Source: Verrucomicrobiota bacterium (lineage in GTDB: Bacteria > Verrucomicrobiota > Verrucomicrobiia > Limisphaerales > JAIPKD01). Taken from it: 64,000 nucleotides of DNA. Of this stretch, positions 18,054 through 27,273 are shown piece after piece. The stretch spans positions 1 through 64,000 of the forward strand of contig JAIPKD010000004.1 in assembly GCA_021733835.1 (NCBI GenBank), read 5' to 3'. A program made the position numbers and the translations under genes. Under the pieces are notes generated by a model that saw only the letters and a program-made list of their open reading frames with translations, did not search any database and was not told the origin of the DNA. Position 1 is the stretch's first letter, and each line of letters starts with the position of its first letter.

Positions 18054-21000
18054 TCATATCGCAGTCCACTCTTTACAGAGAACCTCCGCCTGCTCCAGAA
18101 CGGTTTGAGTTGCTTTTTCCTGTTTGTCGGGTGGATAGCCGTATTTGCGCAGAATACGTTTCACAATCACCCGTATCTGGGCGCGGGCATTTTCGCGAAC
18201 AGTCCAGTCTATGCTTACGCTCCGCCTGACCGCTTCAACCAGTTCGTGCGCAATCGTCTTCAGCGTTTCATCCCCCAGAACCTTCACCGCACTGTCGTTA
18301 ACCTCAAGCGCATCGTAGAAGGCGATTTCATCATCGGTCATGCCGAGATCATCGCCACGCCGCTGAGCCTCGCGAATTTCCTTGGCTAACTTGATTAATT
18401 CCTCAATGACCTGTGCTGCCTCAATTGCACGATTCTGGTATTTCCGTATGGCCTTTTCAAGCATGTCTGCAAAGGATCGCGCTTGAACAATGTTCTTGCG
18501 AGAATTCGTCTTGATCTCATCGTTCAGGAGTTTTCTCAGTAATTCCACCGCAAGGTTCCGGTGAGGAAGCTGCCGCACTTCCTGGAGGAAGTCATCCGAT
18601 AGTATTGAAATGTCGGGTTTCTTGAGGCCCGCCGCTGCGAAAATGTCGATGACCTCTTCTGAGGCCACGGCCCGAGATACCAGCTGGCGAATCGCGGTAT
18701 CCATCTCTTCGGGGCTCTTGCCTTCGCCTTCAACCGTTGCTTTGGCCAGCCCGGCGCGGACCTCCTGGAAGAATCCCACTTCATCACGAATTTTAAGAGC
18801 TTCCTCGTGCGGAACAGCGAGAGCAAAAGCCTTCGACAGCGCCGTAACTTCTGTCAGATAGCGCTTTTTGCCACCTGTCTGCCGCGTCGCATTGCTTTGC
18901 GGCGCAGGCAGATCCTCCAGTTGAAGAATATGTTCTATGGCGGCCGCAATGCCGGCAATACGCCTGCCTGCGCCGCGCACGTCGCGGCAGGCAGGCTTTG
19001 CCGGTTCTGCTTTGAGAACAGAGGTGTAATCGAAACCGTGGAACATGGAGAGGACAATTTCGAACTTCTCCAACATCACCGCAACGGCTTCTTCCTGGTT
19101 GATGGCCGCCTTGCCGCGGCCGCCCGCTTCGGTATAGTCCGCAAGGGCTCGTTTCAACTGATCCGCAAGGCCGAGGTAGTCAACGACCAGTCCGCCCGGC
19201 TTATCTTTGAACACCCGGTTAACGCGGGCTATCGCCTGCATCAGACCGTGTCCCCGCATCGGCTTGTCGACGTACATCGTATGCAGCGACGGGCAGTCGA
19301 ACCCCGTCAACCACATATCCCGCACGATCACCACCTTCATAGGATCGCTCGGGTCTTTGAACCTCTTGGCCAGGGCCTCACGCCGCGGTTTGCTCCGAAT
19401 ATGGGACTGCCATTCAGCGCGATCAGATGCGGAACCGGACATGACGATTTTCAACACGCCTTTGTCGCCTGCCTGCCGCGACGCTTTGCTTTGCGGCGCA
19501 GGCAGGTCGTCCTCGCTATGCCAATCCGGCCCCAGCTTCACGATGGCGTTGTACATATCCACACAGATTCGACGGCTCATGCAAACCACCATGGCCTTGC
19601 CGTCTAATGCCAGCAGGCGGTCTTCAAAATGGTTCACGAGGTCTTCCGCAACGAGCGAGATTCGCTTTTCCGTGCCGACCATCGCTTCAAGAGCAGCCCA
19701 CTTGGTGCGCAGCCTCTGCTTATAGGACTCTTCCTCCCCCTCGGTGATCTCTTCAAACTCCGGGTCGATTGTCGGCTTTTCCTCTTCCCGCAAATCGATC
19801 TTTGCCAGTCTTCCTTCGTAAAAGATGGGAACGGTAGCGCCGTCTTCGACCGCCCGCAGGATGTCGTATTTATCGATGTAGTCGCCGAAGACCGCCGGCG
19901 TGCTGCGGTCGTCACGTTCGATGGGCGTACCCGTAAACCCAATGAAGGACGCATTCGGCAGAGCGTCGTGCATGTGGCGCGCGAATCCGTCGATGAAGTC
20001 ATACTGACTGCGGTGCGCTTCATCGGCAATGACCACGGTATTCCGACGAGTGGATAGTTCGGGGTATTGCCGGCCCTTTTCGTCAGGCCTGCCTGCGCCG
20101 CGTCCGTCGCGGCAGGCAGGCAGAAATTTCTGAATCGTCGTGAAAACCACCCCGCCTGAAGGAACCTGAAGCAGCTCCTTCAAATGCTCCCGGCTTTCAG
20201 CCTGAACGGGTGTCTGGCGAAGCAGATCACGGCAGGATGAAAACGTGCCAAAGAGCTGATCGTCCAGGTCGTTCCGGTCGGTTATCATCAGCAATGTAGG
20301 GTTTTCCATGGCCGGATGACGGATGATCTTTCCGGCGAAAAACGCCATCAAAAGGCTCTTGCCGCTTCCCTGGGTATGCCAGATTACCCCGATACGGCGA
20401 CCGCCGAAGTGTTCGGTTCCAGAGCCATAAGCGGCCTGCGGATCGCGAACCTCATACGGATTGTACGCGTCATGCTCCGGGAAGCGGGCATACAGCATGT
20501 CCGGCTCAGCTTTTATGCCGCAAGCTGACAGGGCATATTCAACCGCCTTATTCACCGCATGGAACTGGTGATAACCCGCCGCTTTCTTGACAATCGCGGC
20601 ACCATCATCCTCGAACACGACAAAGTTCAATACAAGGTCGAGAAACCGCCGTTTTTCAAAAACACCCTTGAGCAGCACTTCGAGTTCCACCTGTCTGCGT
20701 GCGGACACGCACAGGCAGGCAGAACCTCTCGGAGCGACTTCTTTGCCGTCAATCGTGCGCCACGGCACGAACCGGTCCCATCCGCTGGTGAGCGTCCCGC
20801 CGCGTGCCTCCAGGCCGTCGGAAATGACAAGCAACTCGTTGTAGATGAAGAGACCGGGGATATCGCTTTTGTAGGTTTGAAGCTGGTTGAAGGCATGGCG
20901 GATGGTAGTCTTCTCATCCGCAGGATTCTTGAGCTCGATCACGCCCAGGGGCAGGCCATTGACAAAAACCAGAATATCGGGCCGCCTATTCTTTCGATCC

Positions 21001-21404
21001 TCGATGACGGTGAACTGATTGACAGCGAGCCAGTCATTGTTCTCCAGGTCCCCAAGGTCGAGAAGCCAGACCTTGTCGTGCACCTCGCGGCCGTCCTGCA
21101 TATAGGAGATATCCACGCCATCGGTAAGCATTCGATGGAAACGCTGATTGTTCTCGATCAGGCTGGGTGATTCGGTGCGCGTGATTTTCCGGACAGCCTC
21201 GCCAATGGCATCCGGCGGGATGTTTGAATTGATGTTTTTAAGCGCGATCTGAAGCCTTCCAATCAAGACGACCTGATCGTAATCCTGGCGTTCGCAGGCC
21301 GGACCGTCCGGGCTGATATCAGGGCCGAAGGCGGTCTGCCAGCCGAAAGATTCAAACCAGTCGAGGGCGGTTTGTTCCAGGGTGGTTTCACTCAGACTGG
21401 TCAT
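18054..21404 (-). CDS. hsdR: Type I restriction endonuclease subunit R, with five in-frame palindromic insertions
   Basis: 1116 residues. The N-terminal nuclease has D143, then E157 and K159 in [10 protein letters not shown] / LGVIELKN. The translocase has Walker A HTQGSGKS (about 343-350) and the DEAH box [14 protein letters not shown], with GFTGTPIE after it. The motor end has [19 protein letters not shown], followed by a helical C-terminus. Five DNA palindromes interrupt the gene in frame, adding residues such as [23 protein letters not shown] and [10 protein letters not shown] at domain borders and loops. The ATG overlaps the stop of the upstream gene by 4 bp. hsdM and hsdS are absent from the window, so whether it restricts DNA is open. 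Confidence 0.95.
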   Translation of the reverse strand: MTSLSETTLEQTALDWFESFGWQTAFGPDISPDGPACERQDYDQVVLIGRLQIALKNINSNIPPDAIGEAVRKITRTESPSLIENNQRFHRMLTDGVDISYMQDGREVHDKVWLLDLGDLENNDWLAVNQFTVIEDRKNRRPDILVFVNGLPLGVIELKNPADEKTTIRHAFNQLQTYKSDIPGLFIYNELLVISDGLEARGGTLTSGWDRFVPWRTIDGKEVAPRGSACLCVSARRQVELEVLLKGVFEKRRFLDLVLNFVVFEDDGAAIVKKAAGYHQFHAVNKAVEYALSACGIKAEPDMLYARFPEHDAYNPYEVRDPQAAYGSGTEHFGGRRIGVIWHTQGSGKSLLMAFFAGKIIRHPAMENPTLLMITDRNDLDDQLFGTFSSCRDLLRQTPVQAESREHLKELLQVPSGGVVFTTIQKFLPACRDGRGAGRPDEKGRQYPELSTRRNTVVIADEAHRSQYDFIDGFARHMHDALPNASFIGFTGTPIERDDRSTPAVFGDYIDKYDILRAVEDGATVPIFYEGRLAKIDLREEEKPTIDPEFEEITEGEEESYKQRLRTKWAALEAMVGTEKRISLVAEDLVNHFEDRLLALDGKAMVVCMSRRICVDMYNAIVKLGPDWHSEDDLPAPQSKASRQAGDKGVLKIVMSGSASDRAEWQSHIRSKPRREALAKRFKDPSDPMKVVIVRDMWLTGFDCPSLHTMYVDKPMRGHGLMQAIARVNRVFKDKPGGLVVDYLGLADQLKRALADYTEAGGRGKAAINQEEAVAVMLEKFEIVLSMFHGFDYTSVLKAEPAKPACRDVRGAGRRIAGIAAAIEHILQLEDLPAPQSNATRQTGGKKRYLTEVTALSKAFALAVPHEEALKIRDEVGFFQEVRAGLAKATVEGEGKSPEEMDTAIRQLVSRAVASEEVIDIFAAAGLKKPDISILSDDFLQEVRQLPHRNLAVELLRKLLNDEIKTNSRKNIVQARSFADMLEKAIRKYQNRAIEAAQVIEELIKLAKEIREAQRRGDDLGMTDDEIAFYDALEVNDSAVKVLGDETLKTIAHELVEAVRRSVSIDWTVRENARAQIRVIVKRILRKYGYPPDKQEKATQTVLEQAEVLCKEWTAI
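18872..18913. repeat. Coding palindromic element 1 in hsdR
   Basis: ACCTGTCTGCCGCG ... GCGGCGCAGGCAG, with partly complementary arms. It encodes [15 protein letters not shown] at about residues 830-844 of HsdR. Confidence 0.8.
18961..18997. repeat. Coding palindromic element 2 in hsdR
   Basis: GCCTGCCTGCGCCGCG ... CGCGGCAGGCAGGC, opposite orientation to elements 1 and 3. It encodes [13 protein letters not shown] at about residues 802-815. Confidence 0.8.
19466..19509. repeat. Coding palindromic element 3 in hsdR
   Basis: GCCTGCCTGCCGCGACG ... GCGGCGCAGGCAGG. It encodes [15 protein letters not shown] at about residues 632-646, nearly the same peptide as element 1. Confidence 0.82.
20086..20122. 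repeat. Coding palindromic element 4 in hsdR
   Basis: GCCTGCCTGCGCCGCG ... CGCGGCAGGCAGGC, the orientation of element 2. It encodes [11 protein letters not shown] at about residues 429-439, between the TTIQKF motif and the DEAH region. Confidence 0.82.
20688..20721. repeat. Coding palindromic element 5 in hsdR
   Basis: CACCTGTCTGCGTGCGG ... ACGCACAGGCAGGCAG, the most diverged copy but with a long stem. It encodes [14 protein letters not shown] at about residues 227-240, just before the conserved LEVLLKGVF. Confidence 0.75.
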
Positions 21405-22078
21405 CGCTTCCTCCGTGCCTGAACGCGCCGCTGATAGAGTCGCTCAGTAAACCCGCCTTCTTTTTCAAAGGATTCGGCCTGAGAGGCAAGCTGTCGGTCC
21501 AAAAGGCTGCACGCCACGGCAATTAAAACTAAAGCGGCATTGGCCGCGATTTCTGCGTAAGTAGACTGAGTGGACTCTTTGGACTTCATAGACGGTCCAC
21601 CATGTCCACTTTGTCCATGTTGTCCATTCCCATCATGAACTTCCTTCACCCACTGTGCCACCTCATCCGCGGTAGCGCAACGCCGGTTGATCAGCTCTGC
21701 CCGGCGCGGATCTTCCCGCTCCCACTGTGGCAAACACCGTTGCCGCAGAAAATCCTCATAATCCAAGCGCAGTTCCTCCAGACTGGCCCGGGCCACATTG
21801 GTCAGTTTCAGCTCGGTCTTTTTGGATGTTCCAGAAGCCTTGCTGCCTTCGGCGATGTTCTGCACCCCCGACCGCGCCGCTTGCACCATCTGGTCCTTTG
21901 TCCGGCTGAACCTGTCAACATAGCGGTCACAGAATCGAACCGTCATATCATAAACAAGCTGCGCGACCTGAAAGCTCTTCAGATTACGGTAACCGCCGTG
22001 CTTTGGAATCAGTCCCTCAGAAATTTTGCTTCCCGTTCCGCGTCCACCCCGTCCATGTTGTCCACTATGTCCACTCAT
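21401..22078 (-). CDS. Four-helix-bundle (23S rRNA IVP-like) protein with suffix domain
   Basis: 225 residues. The core (about 30-125) is the four-helix-bundle family: [39 protein letters not shown] and [24 protein letters not shown]. The C-terminal ~90 residues are an extra domain with [17 protein letters not shown] and a basic tail. Members of this longer class often sit inside type I restriction operons, as here: 4-bp overlaps join it to the RhuM stub before it and hsdR after it. Gly/His-rich stretches at the N-terminus and about residue 150 are encoded by TGGACA-type repeats. No catalytic function is known for the family. Confidence 0.8.
   Translation of the reverse strand: MSGHSGQHGRGGRGTGSKISEGLIPKHGGYRNLKSFQVAQLVYDMTVRFCDRYVDRFSRTKDQMVQAARSGVQNIAEGSKASGTSKKTELKLTNVARASLEELRLDYEDFLRQRCLPQWEREDPRRAELINRRCATADEVAQWVKEVHDGNGQHGQSGHGGPSMKSKESTQSTYAEIAANAALVLIAVACSLLDRQLASQAESFEKEGGFTERLYQRRVQARRKR
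21566..21632. repeat. TGGACN(3-4) repeat inside the four-helix-bundle gene
   Basis: On the minus strand, tandem TGGACAACA / TGGACAAAG / TGGACATGG units encode a [10 protein letters not shown] run and continue as degenerate units. A second array of the same unit covers the start codon region at 22041-22078. It is a coding microsatellite. Confidence 0.6.
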
Positions 22079-22302
22079 AAGCCAGCCTCCCGGCAGGTTG
22101 TTTCCAAAATGGAAACAACTGAATCCTCATCAAGTTCGCAGGATTCAAAGATGTTCTTCAGATGTTTACTGACAGCCGGCACCTTTACATTGAACATCCC
22201 GGCCAACGCCTTCTGCGTCAGCCAGAAATTCTCGTCATGATACAAGACGCCGACTTTTTTGTCGCCTTCCGGGGTGCTGTATAGGATGATTTCGTTTTTC
22301 AT
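22075..22302 (-). CDS. Truncated RhuM-family protein (N-terminal HTH part only)
   Basis: 75 residues. MKNEIILYSTPEG and WLTQKALAGMFNVKVPAVSKHLKNIFESCELDEDSVVSILETT match the start of RhuM/Fic-DOC-associated proteins of about 330 residues, including the helix-turn-helix. Here a stop follows eleven residues after VSILE, where full-length members continue. Both ends overlap their neighbours by 4 bp (ATGA), so the stub may be translated as a small HTH protein rather than being dead. A truncated pseudogene is the alternative reading. Confidence 0.7.
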   Translation of the reverse strand: MKNEIILYSTPEGDKKVGVLYHDENFWLTQKALAGMFNVKVPAVSKHLKNIFESCELDEDSVVSILETTCREAGL

Positions 22303-22730
22303 AGGTCGTTCACCACCCGATGGATACCGTTTTTCACCATTCGTTCACCGAAATTTACGACCAGCCCCAGCTTCAATCCGGTCAGGCGAAGATAGGTCAA
22401 TGTCTGGGTTTCAAATATCTGGTTATATTGGGAAGTAGCCTTACATTCCACAATGACTTTGCCGTCAACGATCAAATCAATACGAAGTGGTGTTGAGAGC
22501 GTCTGCCCTTTATAGGGTATCGGCAAAGATACCTGACGCTGAATTTGAAGTCCGGCATGGTTCAATTCCCAGGCAAGGGCTTCTTCATATACGCTTTCCA
22601 GCAGACCGGGGCCGCCAAGGGTCCGGTGTACTTCGATAGCGCAACGGACAATCTCGCGGCTGATCTCGTTTTCGGAATTAACGCAAGGACGCGAAGGCGC
22701 AAAGATTTTGTTTATTATCCCTTGCGTCAT
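22299..22730 (-). CDS. GxxExxY protein
   Basis: 143 residues. It carries the name-giving GLLESVYEEAL (G..E..Y), REIVRCAIEVHRTLGGPGL before it, and a PD-(D/E)XK-like strand pattern RIDLIVDGKVIVECKATSQ (D, E, K), then LTYLRLTGLKLGLVVNFG. Family members are small putative nucleases of unknown role. The first ~20 codons (SRPCVNSEN region) are written in a repeat of the AACGCAAGGACGCGAAGG type that flanks the start codon. It is the first gene of the hsdR operon. Confidence 0.85.
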   Translation of the reverse strand: MTQGIINKIFAPSRPCVNSENEISREIVRCAIEVHRTLGGPGLLESVYEEALAWELNHAGLQIQRQVSLPIPYKGQTLSTPLRIDLIVDGKVIVECKATSQYNQIFETQTLTYLRLTGLKLGLVVNFGERMVKNGIHRVVNDL

Positions 22731-22755
22731 GGCGTCCCTGCGTCTTTACGTTTTT
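22679..22755. repeat. Inverted ACGCAAAG-type repeats around the GxxExxY start codon
   Basis: TTAACGCAAGGACGCGAAGG (22679-) and, inverted at 22729-22755, GGCGTCCCTGCGTCTTTACG. They face each other across the first codons and ribosome-binding region of the GxxExxY gene. Confidence 0.55.
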
Positions 22756-22908
22756 TTCCTTCATAAGCCGGCATCAACTCCCATAACTCGTTTTGATGGA
22801 GCCGGATCGGATCAGCATTATTTTATACGATTGCGCGGATTTTCTTGAGGATTCGCACGCATCTACATAAGCTAACAGGCAATCGCTACAAAAAAAGCCT
22901 AATAAACT

Positions 22909-23859
22909 ATGAAAGATCAAAATAGTTACACAAGACGTACATTCCTGAAGACGGCTGCCTGCGGCATCGCCGCCGTGCCCGCTGTCGGGTCTTACGCGGC
23001 ACCCGCCACGCAAGAGGCGCGAGTGAATTTCGCTCTCGCCACCTATTCTTACTGGCACTTTCGTCCGCCAAGGACGCCGGTTTCAACGGTCATAGAAAAA
23101 GCGGCGCGACTTGGATTCGGCGGAGTCGATATCCTTCATAGGCAAATGGATAGCGAGGAGAAGTCGTACATGAACAAACTCAAAAGGACGGCCCTCGTCA
23201 ACGGCATCGATCTCGTTTGCCTGTCCATCCACCAGGACTTCGTTTATCCATCCGCCGAAGACCGTCAGAGGAACATCGAGCACACGATCAAGTGTATCGA
23301 ACTCGCGTATCAAATGGGAATACCCTGTATCAGGCTGAACTCGGGCCGCTGGAAGACGGTTGACACATTCGATCGCCTTATGGAACTGCGTGGAGAGGAA
23401 CCGGTGCCGCCCGATCACACCGTCGACGAAGGCTTCAAGTGGTGTATCGATTCCATCGAGAAATGCCTGCCTACGGCTGAGAAATGCGGCGTTACCCTCG
23501 CCCTCGAAAATCATTGGGGTCTGACCTCGACACCCGACGGCCTGCTGCGCATCGCAAACGCCATCGACTCGCCATGGCTCGGCGTCCTTATGGATACGGG
23601 AAACTTTCTCGAAGACCCTTACGATAAGCTGGAGATGATCGCGCCGAAAGCGGTCTTCGTCCAAGCAAAAACATACTTCGGCGGCGGCGAATGGTATACG
23701 CTCGATCTCGACTACAAACGAATCGCGCGCATCCTCGCCAAGAATAATTACAACGGCTATATCTCGCTCGAATTCGAGGGCAAAGAAGACGCGGACTCAG
23801 GAGTACCCAAGAGCCTCGAGTTACTCCGGAACGCCTTCAGTGAGTATCCGGAAACTTGA
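22909..23859 (+). CDS. Tat-exported sugar-phosphate isomerase/epimerase-like protein (xylose isomerase-like TIM barrel)
   Basis: 316 residues. The N-terminus SYTRRTFLKTAACGIAAVP is a twin-arginine signal with TRRTFLK. The mature part is an AP_endonuc_2 TIM barrel: LGFGGVDILHRQM, NGIDLVCLSIHQDF, LALENHWGL (metal-ligand Glu), LGVLMDTGNF, VQAKTYF and GYISLEFEGKEDADSGVPKSL. These proteins typically rework oxidised sugars or inositols, and the export and neighbouring GHs suggest carbohydrate breakdown. The substrate is unknown. It converges with the downstream GH, whose stop is 5 bp away. Confidence 0.88.
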   Translation: MKDQNSYTRRTFLKTAACGIAAVPAVGSYAAPATQEARVNFALATYSYWHFRPPRTPVSTVIEKAARLGFGGVDILHRQMDSEEKSYMNKLKRTALVNGIDLVCLSIHQDFVYPSAEDRQRNIEHTIKCIELAYQMGIPCIRLNSGRWKTVDTFDRLMELRGEEPVPPDHTVDEGFKWCIDSIEKCLPTAEKCGVTLALENHWGLTSTPDGLLRIANAIDSPWLGVLMDTGNFLEDPYDKLEMIAPKAVFVQAKTYFGGGEWYTLDLDYKRIARILAKNNYNGYISLEFEGKEDADSGVPKSLELLRNAFSEYPET

Positions 23860-23864
23860 TCAAA

Positions 23865-26207
23865 CTAGTCCACGGCCAATTCGTAAAGGATAGTCGCACC
23901 CTCGCCCGTTGCGTCCGCGACATCGGCGGTAAACGTCAGCGTATGATCATTCGTGCGCACCGGCAGCTCCTGAACACGCCGTCCGCCGAGTGAAAGCGCC
24001 CAGACCTTTACGCGCGTGATGTCCGTGTCCGGATCAAACTCGATTGAAACCTCGGCGGTTCCGGCGCGAACCAGGTACGGCAGTTGTCCCCAGTCCAACA
24101 GCGTCTTACGCGCCTTTTCGGCATATTCGATCCCGGAGTTCTGAAGATCTGTCAGGTGCGTCACGAGCAACCGCTTGCTCTCAGGAATCTCGGCGCCGTC
24201 CAATGCGCTCACCCAGACGGTGGCGTCGTAGCCACCGACCGTTATCCGCACCCCGGCTTCCCCGGCATCAATGGTCTTGCCGACGCTTGCAAACCCGCCT
24301 GCCGTACGCGGTGTGTCGATGACCATTGTTCCTTTGTCGCCTTCGACCAAAATTTCGCCTGTCTCGCTCTCGAAAATATTCGACCTCGGATCGGTCGGGT
24401 TTTCGTCCGAGACGATCCCGCGCTCGCGAAGGAGCCCAAGAACCTCCTCATCGCCGAGCGAATATGGATACTTATCGATCACGGCGTCACTCTCATACGC
24501 CGCAGCCGGCGTTTCCCATTCCAGCGGCAGGCCGAGCGTCAAATCGTAATCTATCTTATCCTCGGCGACATAAGTGCCTACCTTTGTTATCCACGCCGCC
24601 CAATGCCAGTCCGGCGGAATACGGGGAATACGATTTTTCGGATTCCGCAAGTCCTTCGGCGTCATGGTCACCGCCACACTGTGCGGCGCCGGCTGCATAT
24701 CACCGCGGAGGAACAGAAGCAAAGACGCCCTCTCGGCCGCCTGACTTAATGGGTCGGAGGCGAGATCGAAATACCCCATCCGCGACGGCTCGGAAATCGA
24801 GTTGCGGCTATGACTATATGCAAACCGCCAAATACCATCCCAGTCCTGCAATGCGCCCATTGCGCCGGTTAATATTCCGCCGACGCCCCGGAAACGTCCC
24901 GGCGCCGAGTAATTGTACTCGCTTATCGTATATGGTTTACCCAATAACCGCGTAAACGTCCGCGTCCTCCCGCCGTCAGCGCCGGAGCTGATCGGATTCT
25001 CGTTCGGACACCGGCTCGGCAGCCGCCAGTCGTTCTCAAGGAACCGTGGATGATCCACATAAAAATGATCGTCCACGTAATCATACTCCGCGCGCGCCGC
25101 CTGGTCGGTCACGTAATACGTCCATGAATTCGCGTTACTGATCAGCGCACGGCAGCCGATCTCATCCCTCAGGAATCGGCGCATTTCGCCGGTCATCCGC
25201 CGCTCTGTTTGTGAAAGGAAGAGTATGAAATCCCGCGTGCGCGGCGAGTTCGACCAGAGGTTCTCGGGCATATCGACTGAGCCTACTGCCGGATTCTCGT
25301 TATCATTGAGGACACCACCCCATTCGGACTTCAGCCCCTCTTTATCACCAAACCTGTCAACCAGCCATCTATTCCACGCCTCGCGCCATTCCGGGATTTC
25401 TTTGATCTGACTATAGAAATTCGCGAAGTTACCCTCGTTAATCATGACAAGGCCGATTAAAGCCGGATCATCCGCATACCGCACACTAGAGACGCTGTTT
25501 GTTCGATCGAGGAAGTTCCGGGCAAACTGTTTCCAATTCTCACGAGCACCATCGTGCACGGGGACGAGTATCTTGAACGTGTTCATCGGTATCACGCCTT
25601 GTTTCGACTCGCCGATGTCCTGATAGCGCACACGCCGCGAAACAAATATATCCGTCGTCCAGTAAATCCCACGCCTACGCAATGCGTCCACCAGGTAGTC
25701 CAGGCACCGCGCCTGCTCGGGATTCAACTTAGTGCCCGCCTGCTCCGACGTAACCAAGTCTCGCTCGTAATGATGTAGCCGCACCGTGTTATAACCTATG
25801 CGCGCCAGACGCTCGGCCAGCATATCAGCTGTAGATTCATCCAGGTACTGCGCACTGAAGCAGAGGTTAACGCCATAAAACTTCTGCCGCGTCCGTGGTT
25901 TGTCGGCAAAAGCGAACTTCCCGTCATCACTCAGTATCACCCTCCCATACTTGCCCGCCGGTGGATCGACGAAACCCATCGCCGTAAAATCCAGCGCGGA
26001 ACCCGCCTTGATCTCAAGCTCAGGCTCAAGCTCGATCCAGTCCGCGCCCGCGGACAGTTCAACTATATCGTCGTCATCCCCGGCCGCGATCACCGAACTT
26101 GAAACCAATCCAGTAATAAAAACAACACCGCCGACCAACAACGCACACCCCCATCGATACACAACACTCGACCTCTTCAGAGACAAAAAAGTATGGATCA
26201 CGTTCAT
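23865..26207 (-). CDS. Secreted clan GH-A-like glycoside hydrolase
   Basis: 780 residues from ATG 26207 (the open frame extends to 26303). The start choice gives a good signal peptide (WGCALLVGGVVFITGLVSSSVIAA). A TIM-barrel catalytic part includes FYGVNLCFSAQYL, GYNTVRLHHYERDL, the acid/base-type LVMINEGNF and the nucleophile-type YTISEYNYSAPGRFRG, the NE...SE spacing of clan GH-A (GH5/GH42/GH2-like). Beta-rich domains follow (ITVGGYDATVWVSALDG; ITRVKVWALSLGGRRVQELPV). The exact family is not assigned. It probably acts outside the cytoplasm on plant or algal glycans with the neighbouring isomerase. Confidence 0.82.
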   Translation of the reverse strand: MNVIHTFLSLKRSSVVYRWGCALLVGGVVFITGLVSSSVIAAGDDDDIVELSAGADWIELEPELEIKAGSALDFTAMGFVDPPAGKYGRVILSDDGKFAFADKPRTRQKFYGVNLCFSAQYLDESTADMLAERLARIGYNTVRLHHYERDLVTSEQAGTKLNPEQARCLDYLVDALRRRGIYWTTDIFVSRRVRYQDIGESKQGVIPMNTFKILVPVHDGARENWKQFARNFLDRTNSVSSVRYADDPALIGLVMINEGNFANFYSQIKEIPEWREAWNRWLVDRFGDKEGLKSEWGGVLNDNENPAVGSVDMPENLWSNSPRTRDFILFLSQTERRMTGEMRRFLRDEIGCRALISNANSWTYYVTDQAARAEYDYVDDHFYVDHPRFLENDWRLPSRCPNENPISSGADGGRTRTFTRLLGKPYTISEYNYSAPGRFRGVGGILTGAMGALQDWDGIWRFAYSHSRNSISEPSRMGYFDLASDPLSQAAERASLLLFLRGDMQPAPHSVAVTMTPKDLRNPKNRIPRIPPDWHWAAWITKVGTYVAEDKIDYDLTLGLPLEWETPAAAYESDAVIDKYPYSLGDEEVLGLLRERGIVSDENPTDPRSNIFESETGEILVEGDKGTMVIDTPRTAGGFASVGKTIDAGEAGVRITVGGYDATVWVSALDGAEIPESKRLLVTHLTDLQNSGIEYAEKARKTLLDWGQLPYLVRAGTAEVSIEFDPDTDITRVKVWALSLGGRRVQELPVRTNDHTLTFTADVADATGEGATILYELAVD

Positions 26208-26320
26208 ATCATTATTAAACGCATTCTCGAACCAAATATTCGAAATACCCGGTGAAATCCAGTAACAAATTGCGAAAACCCGAATAATATTGGGCGTAAT
26301 CAATTCGTGTCACCATATAT

Positions 26321-26443
26321 CGGAGCGCGGCTGTGCTGAAAGCCAGCCGCAGCAGTATAAATAGGTAGTGGCGCCTGGTAATTGAGTAAAACCGTGGCGT
26401 TCGAATCTGCTGCAGCTGATCCTGCGGATACAGCCACGCTCCG
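26321..26443. repeat. Dispersed MITE-like element, copy B (full length)
   Basis: 123 bp from CGGAGCGCGGCTGTGCTGAA to GATACAGCCACGCTCCG. It aligns over its whole length with copy A, including the internal GGTAATTGAG and CCGTGGCGTTCG. It lies in the 333-bp gap 26304-26636, which shows nothing else. Confidence 0.78.
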
Positions 26444-26636
26444 CAACTCCCCTCTCGTTCGCATACACGTTTTCGTTTAGTATGATCGACTGCGGGAGGA
26501 TTAAATCCGAAGCACGAAACAAATTCGAATGACCGAATTATACACGACGACATAAATAATTGCGCATAATCGGCGCAGTGTAGTATTCGGTTGCCTCCAC
26601 ATCACTAATTGCTCCTGTACAGAATAAACTATGTGT

Positions 26637-27116
26637 CTAAGAATCGCCCGGCTGGGCTCCCCCTCCTTCGAAATCCAAATCCAAATCCAAATCGGGATCG
26701 AAATCGAAATCGCTATCGAAATCCTCCTCCTCTATGACCAAGTAGGTTCCGAGCTCTTCGCTAACGTCATAGCCCCTCCCACTAAGCTGGCTGAGCATTG
26801 CCGCCATGCGGTCTGTCTCTGTTCTACGTTCCCGGCTCTCGGCCTTGTCCAAAGCGTTGCCGACTACGAGAACGTCCTGGATCGCTGCGCACTCCAATGC
26901 CGATCCGCGGGTGATTTCGAAGTATCGCCGCCGGTCGGCTTGTGCCGTCTTGCCGTTTGCTTCGGCAATGTTCAACGGGATCGACTGACTAGCGCGAAGC
27001 CACTGGCCACGTGCCGGACAGCGCGCTCCGGTCAACGAATCGGTCTTCTCGTAAACCCAGGCCGCGTATCCGATTGACAGACGTTAGACGTCAAGTTTCT
27101 CGCGTCCAAGTCCCAT
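26637..27116 (-). pseudogene. Four-helix-bundle (23S rRNA IVP family) gene with in-frame TAA
   Basis: From ATG 27116 the frame reads MGLGREKLDV, then TAA (27084-27086), then RLSIGYAAWVYEKTDSL, joining without a shift the long reading frame with QSIPLNIAEANGKT, ADRRRYFEITRGSALECAAIQDVLVVG and SRERRTETDRMAAMLSQLSG. The family normally begins EKLDVYxLSI, so the TAA stands where a Tyr codon (TAC/TAT) is expected: one substitution. A TTG at 27035 could restart a shorter protein lacking helix 1. The C-terminus ends in an Asp/Phe hexamer repeat (DFDSDFDFDPDLDLDLDF). Confidence 0.75.
26668..26724. repeat. GATTTC/GATTTG hexamer array, left arm
   Basis: Roughly nine hexamers; on the minus strand they encode the Asp-rich C-terminus of the broken four-helix-bundle gene. 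An array of similar units in inverted orientation stands at 27122-27184, on the other side of the gene. Confidence 0.7.
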
Positions 27117-27121
27117 GATGC

Positions 27122-27184
27122 TCGATTTAAACCCCGATCCCGATTTCGATCCCGATCCCGATTTCGATTTCGATTTGGATTATG
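27122..27184. repeat. GATCCC/GATTTC hexamer array, right arm
   Basis: About ten hexamers of GATCCC, GATTTC and GATTTG immediately upstream of the pseudogene start. It is complementary in register to the array at 26668-26724, so the two could pair around the gene. Confidence 0.7.
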
Positions 27185-27273
27185 ACCGAACTACTAGGTG
27201 GCACGGAAAGGTGTTATGTGCATTTAAGTCGTCGTGTATAGAAATGGCCAAAACAAAAAAATTCAAGTCCCTT

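Noticed and set aside
27084-27086. Possible recoding at the stop in the four-helix-bundle gene
   Set aside because: The stop is TAA, which has no selenocysteine or pyrrolysine precedent; a nonsense mutation is simpler.
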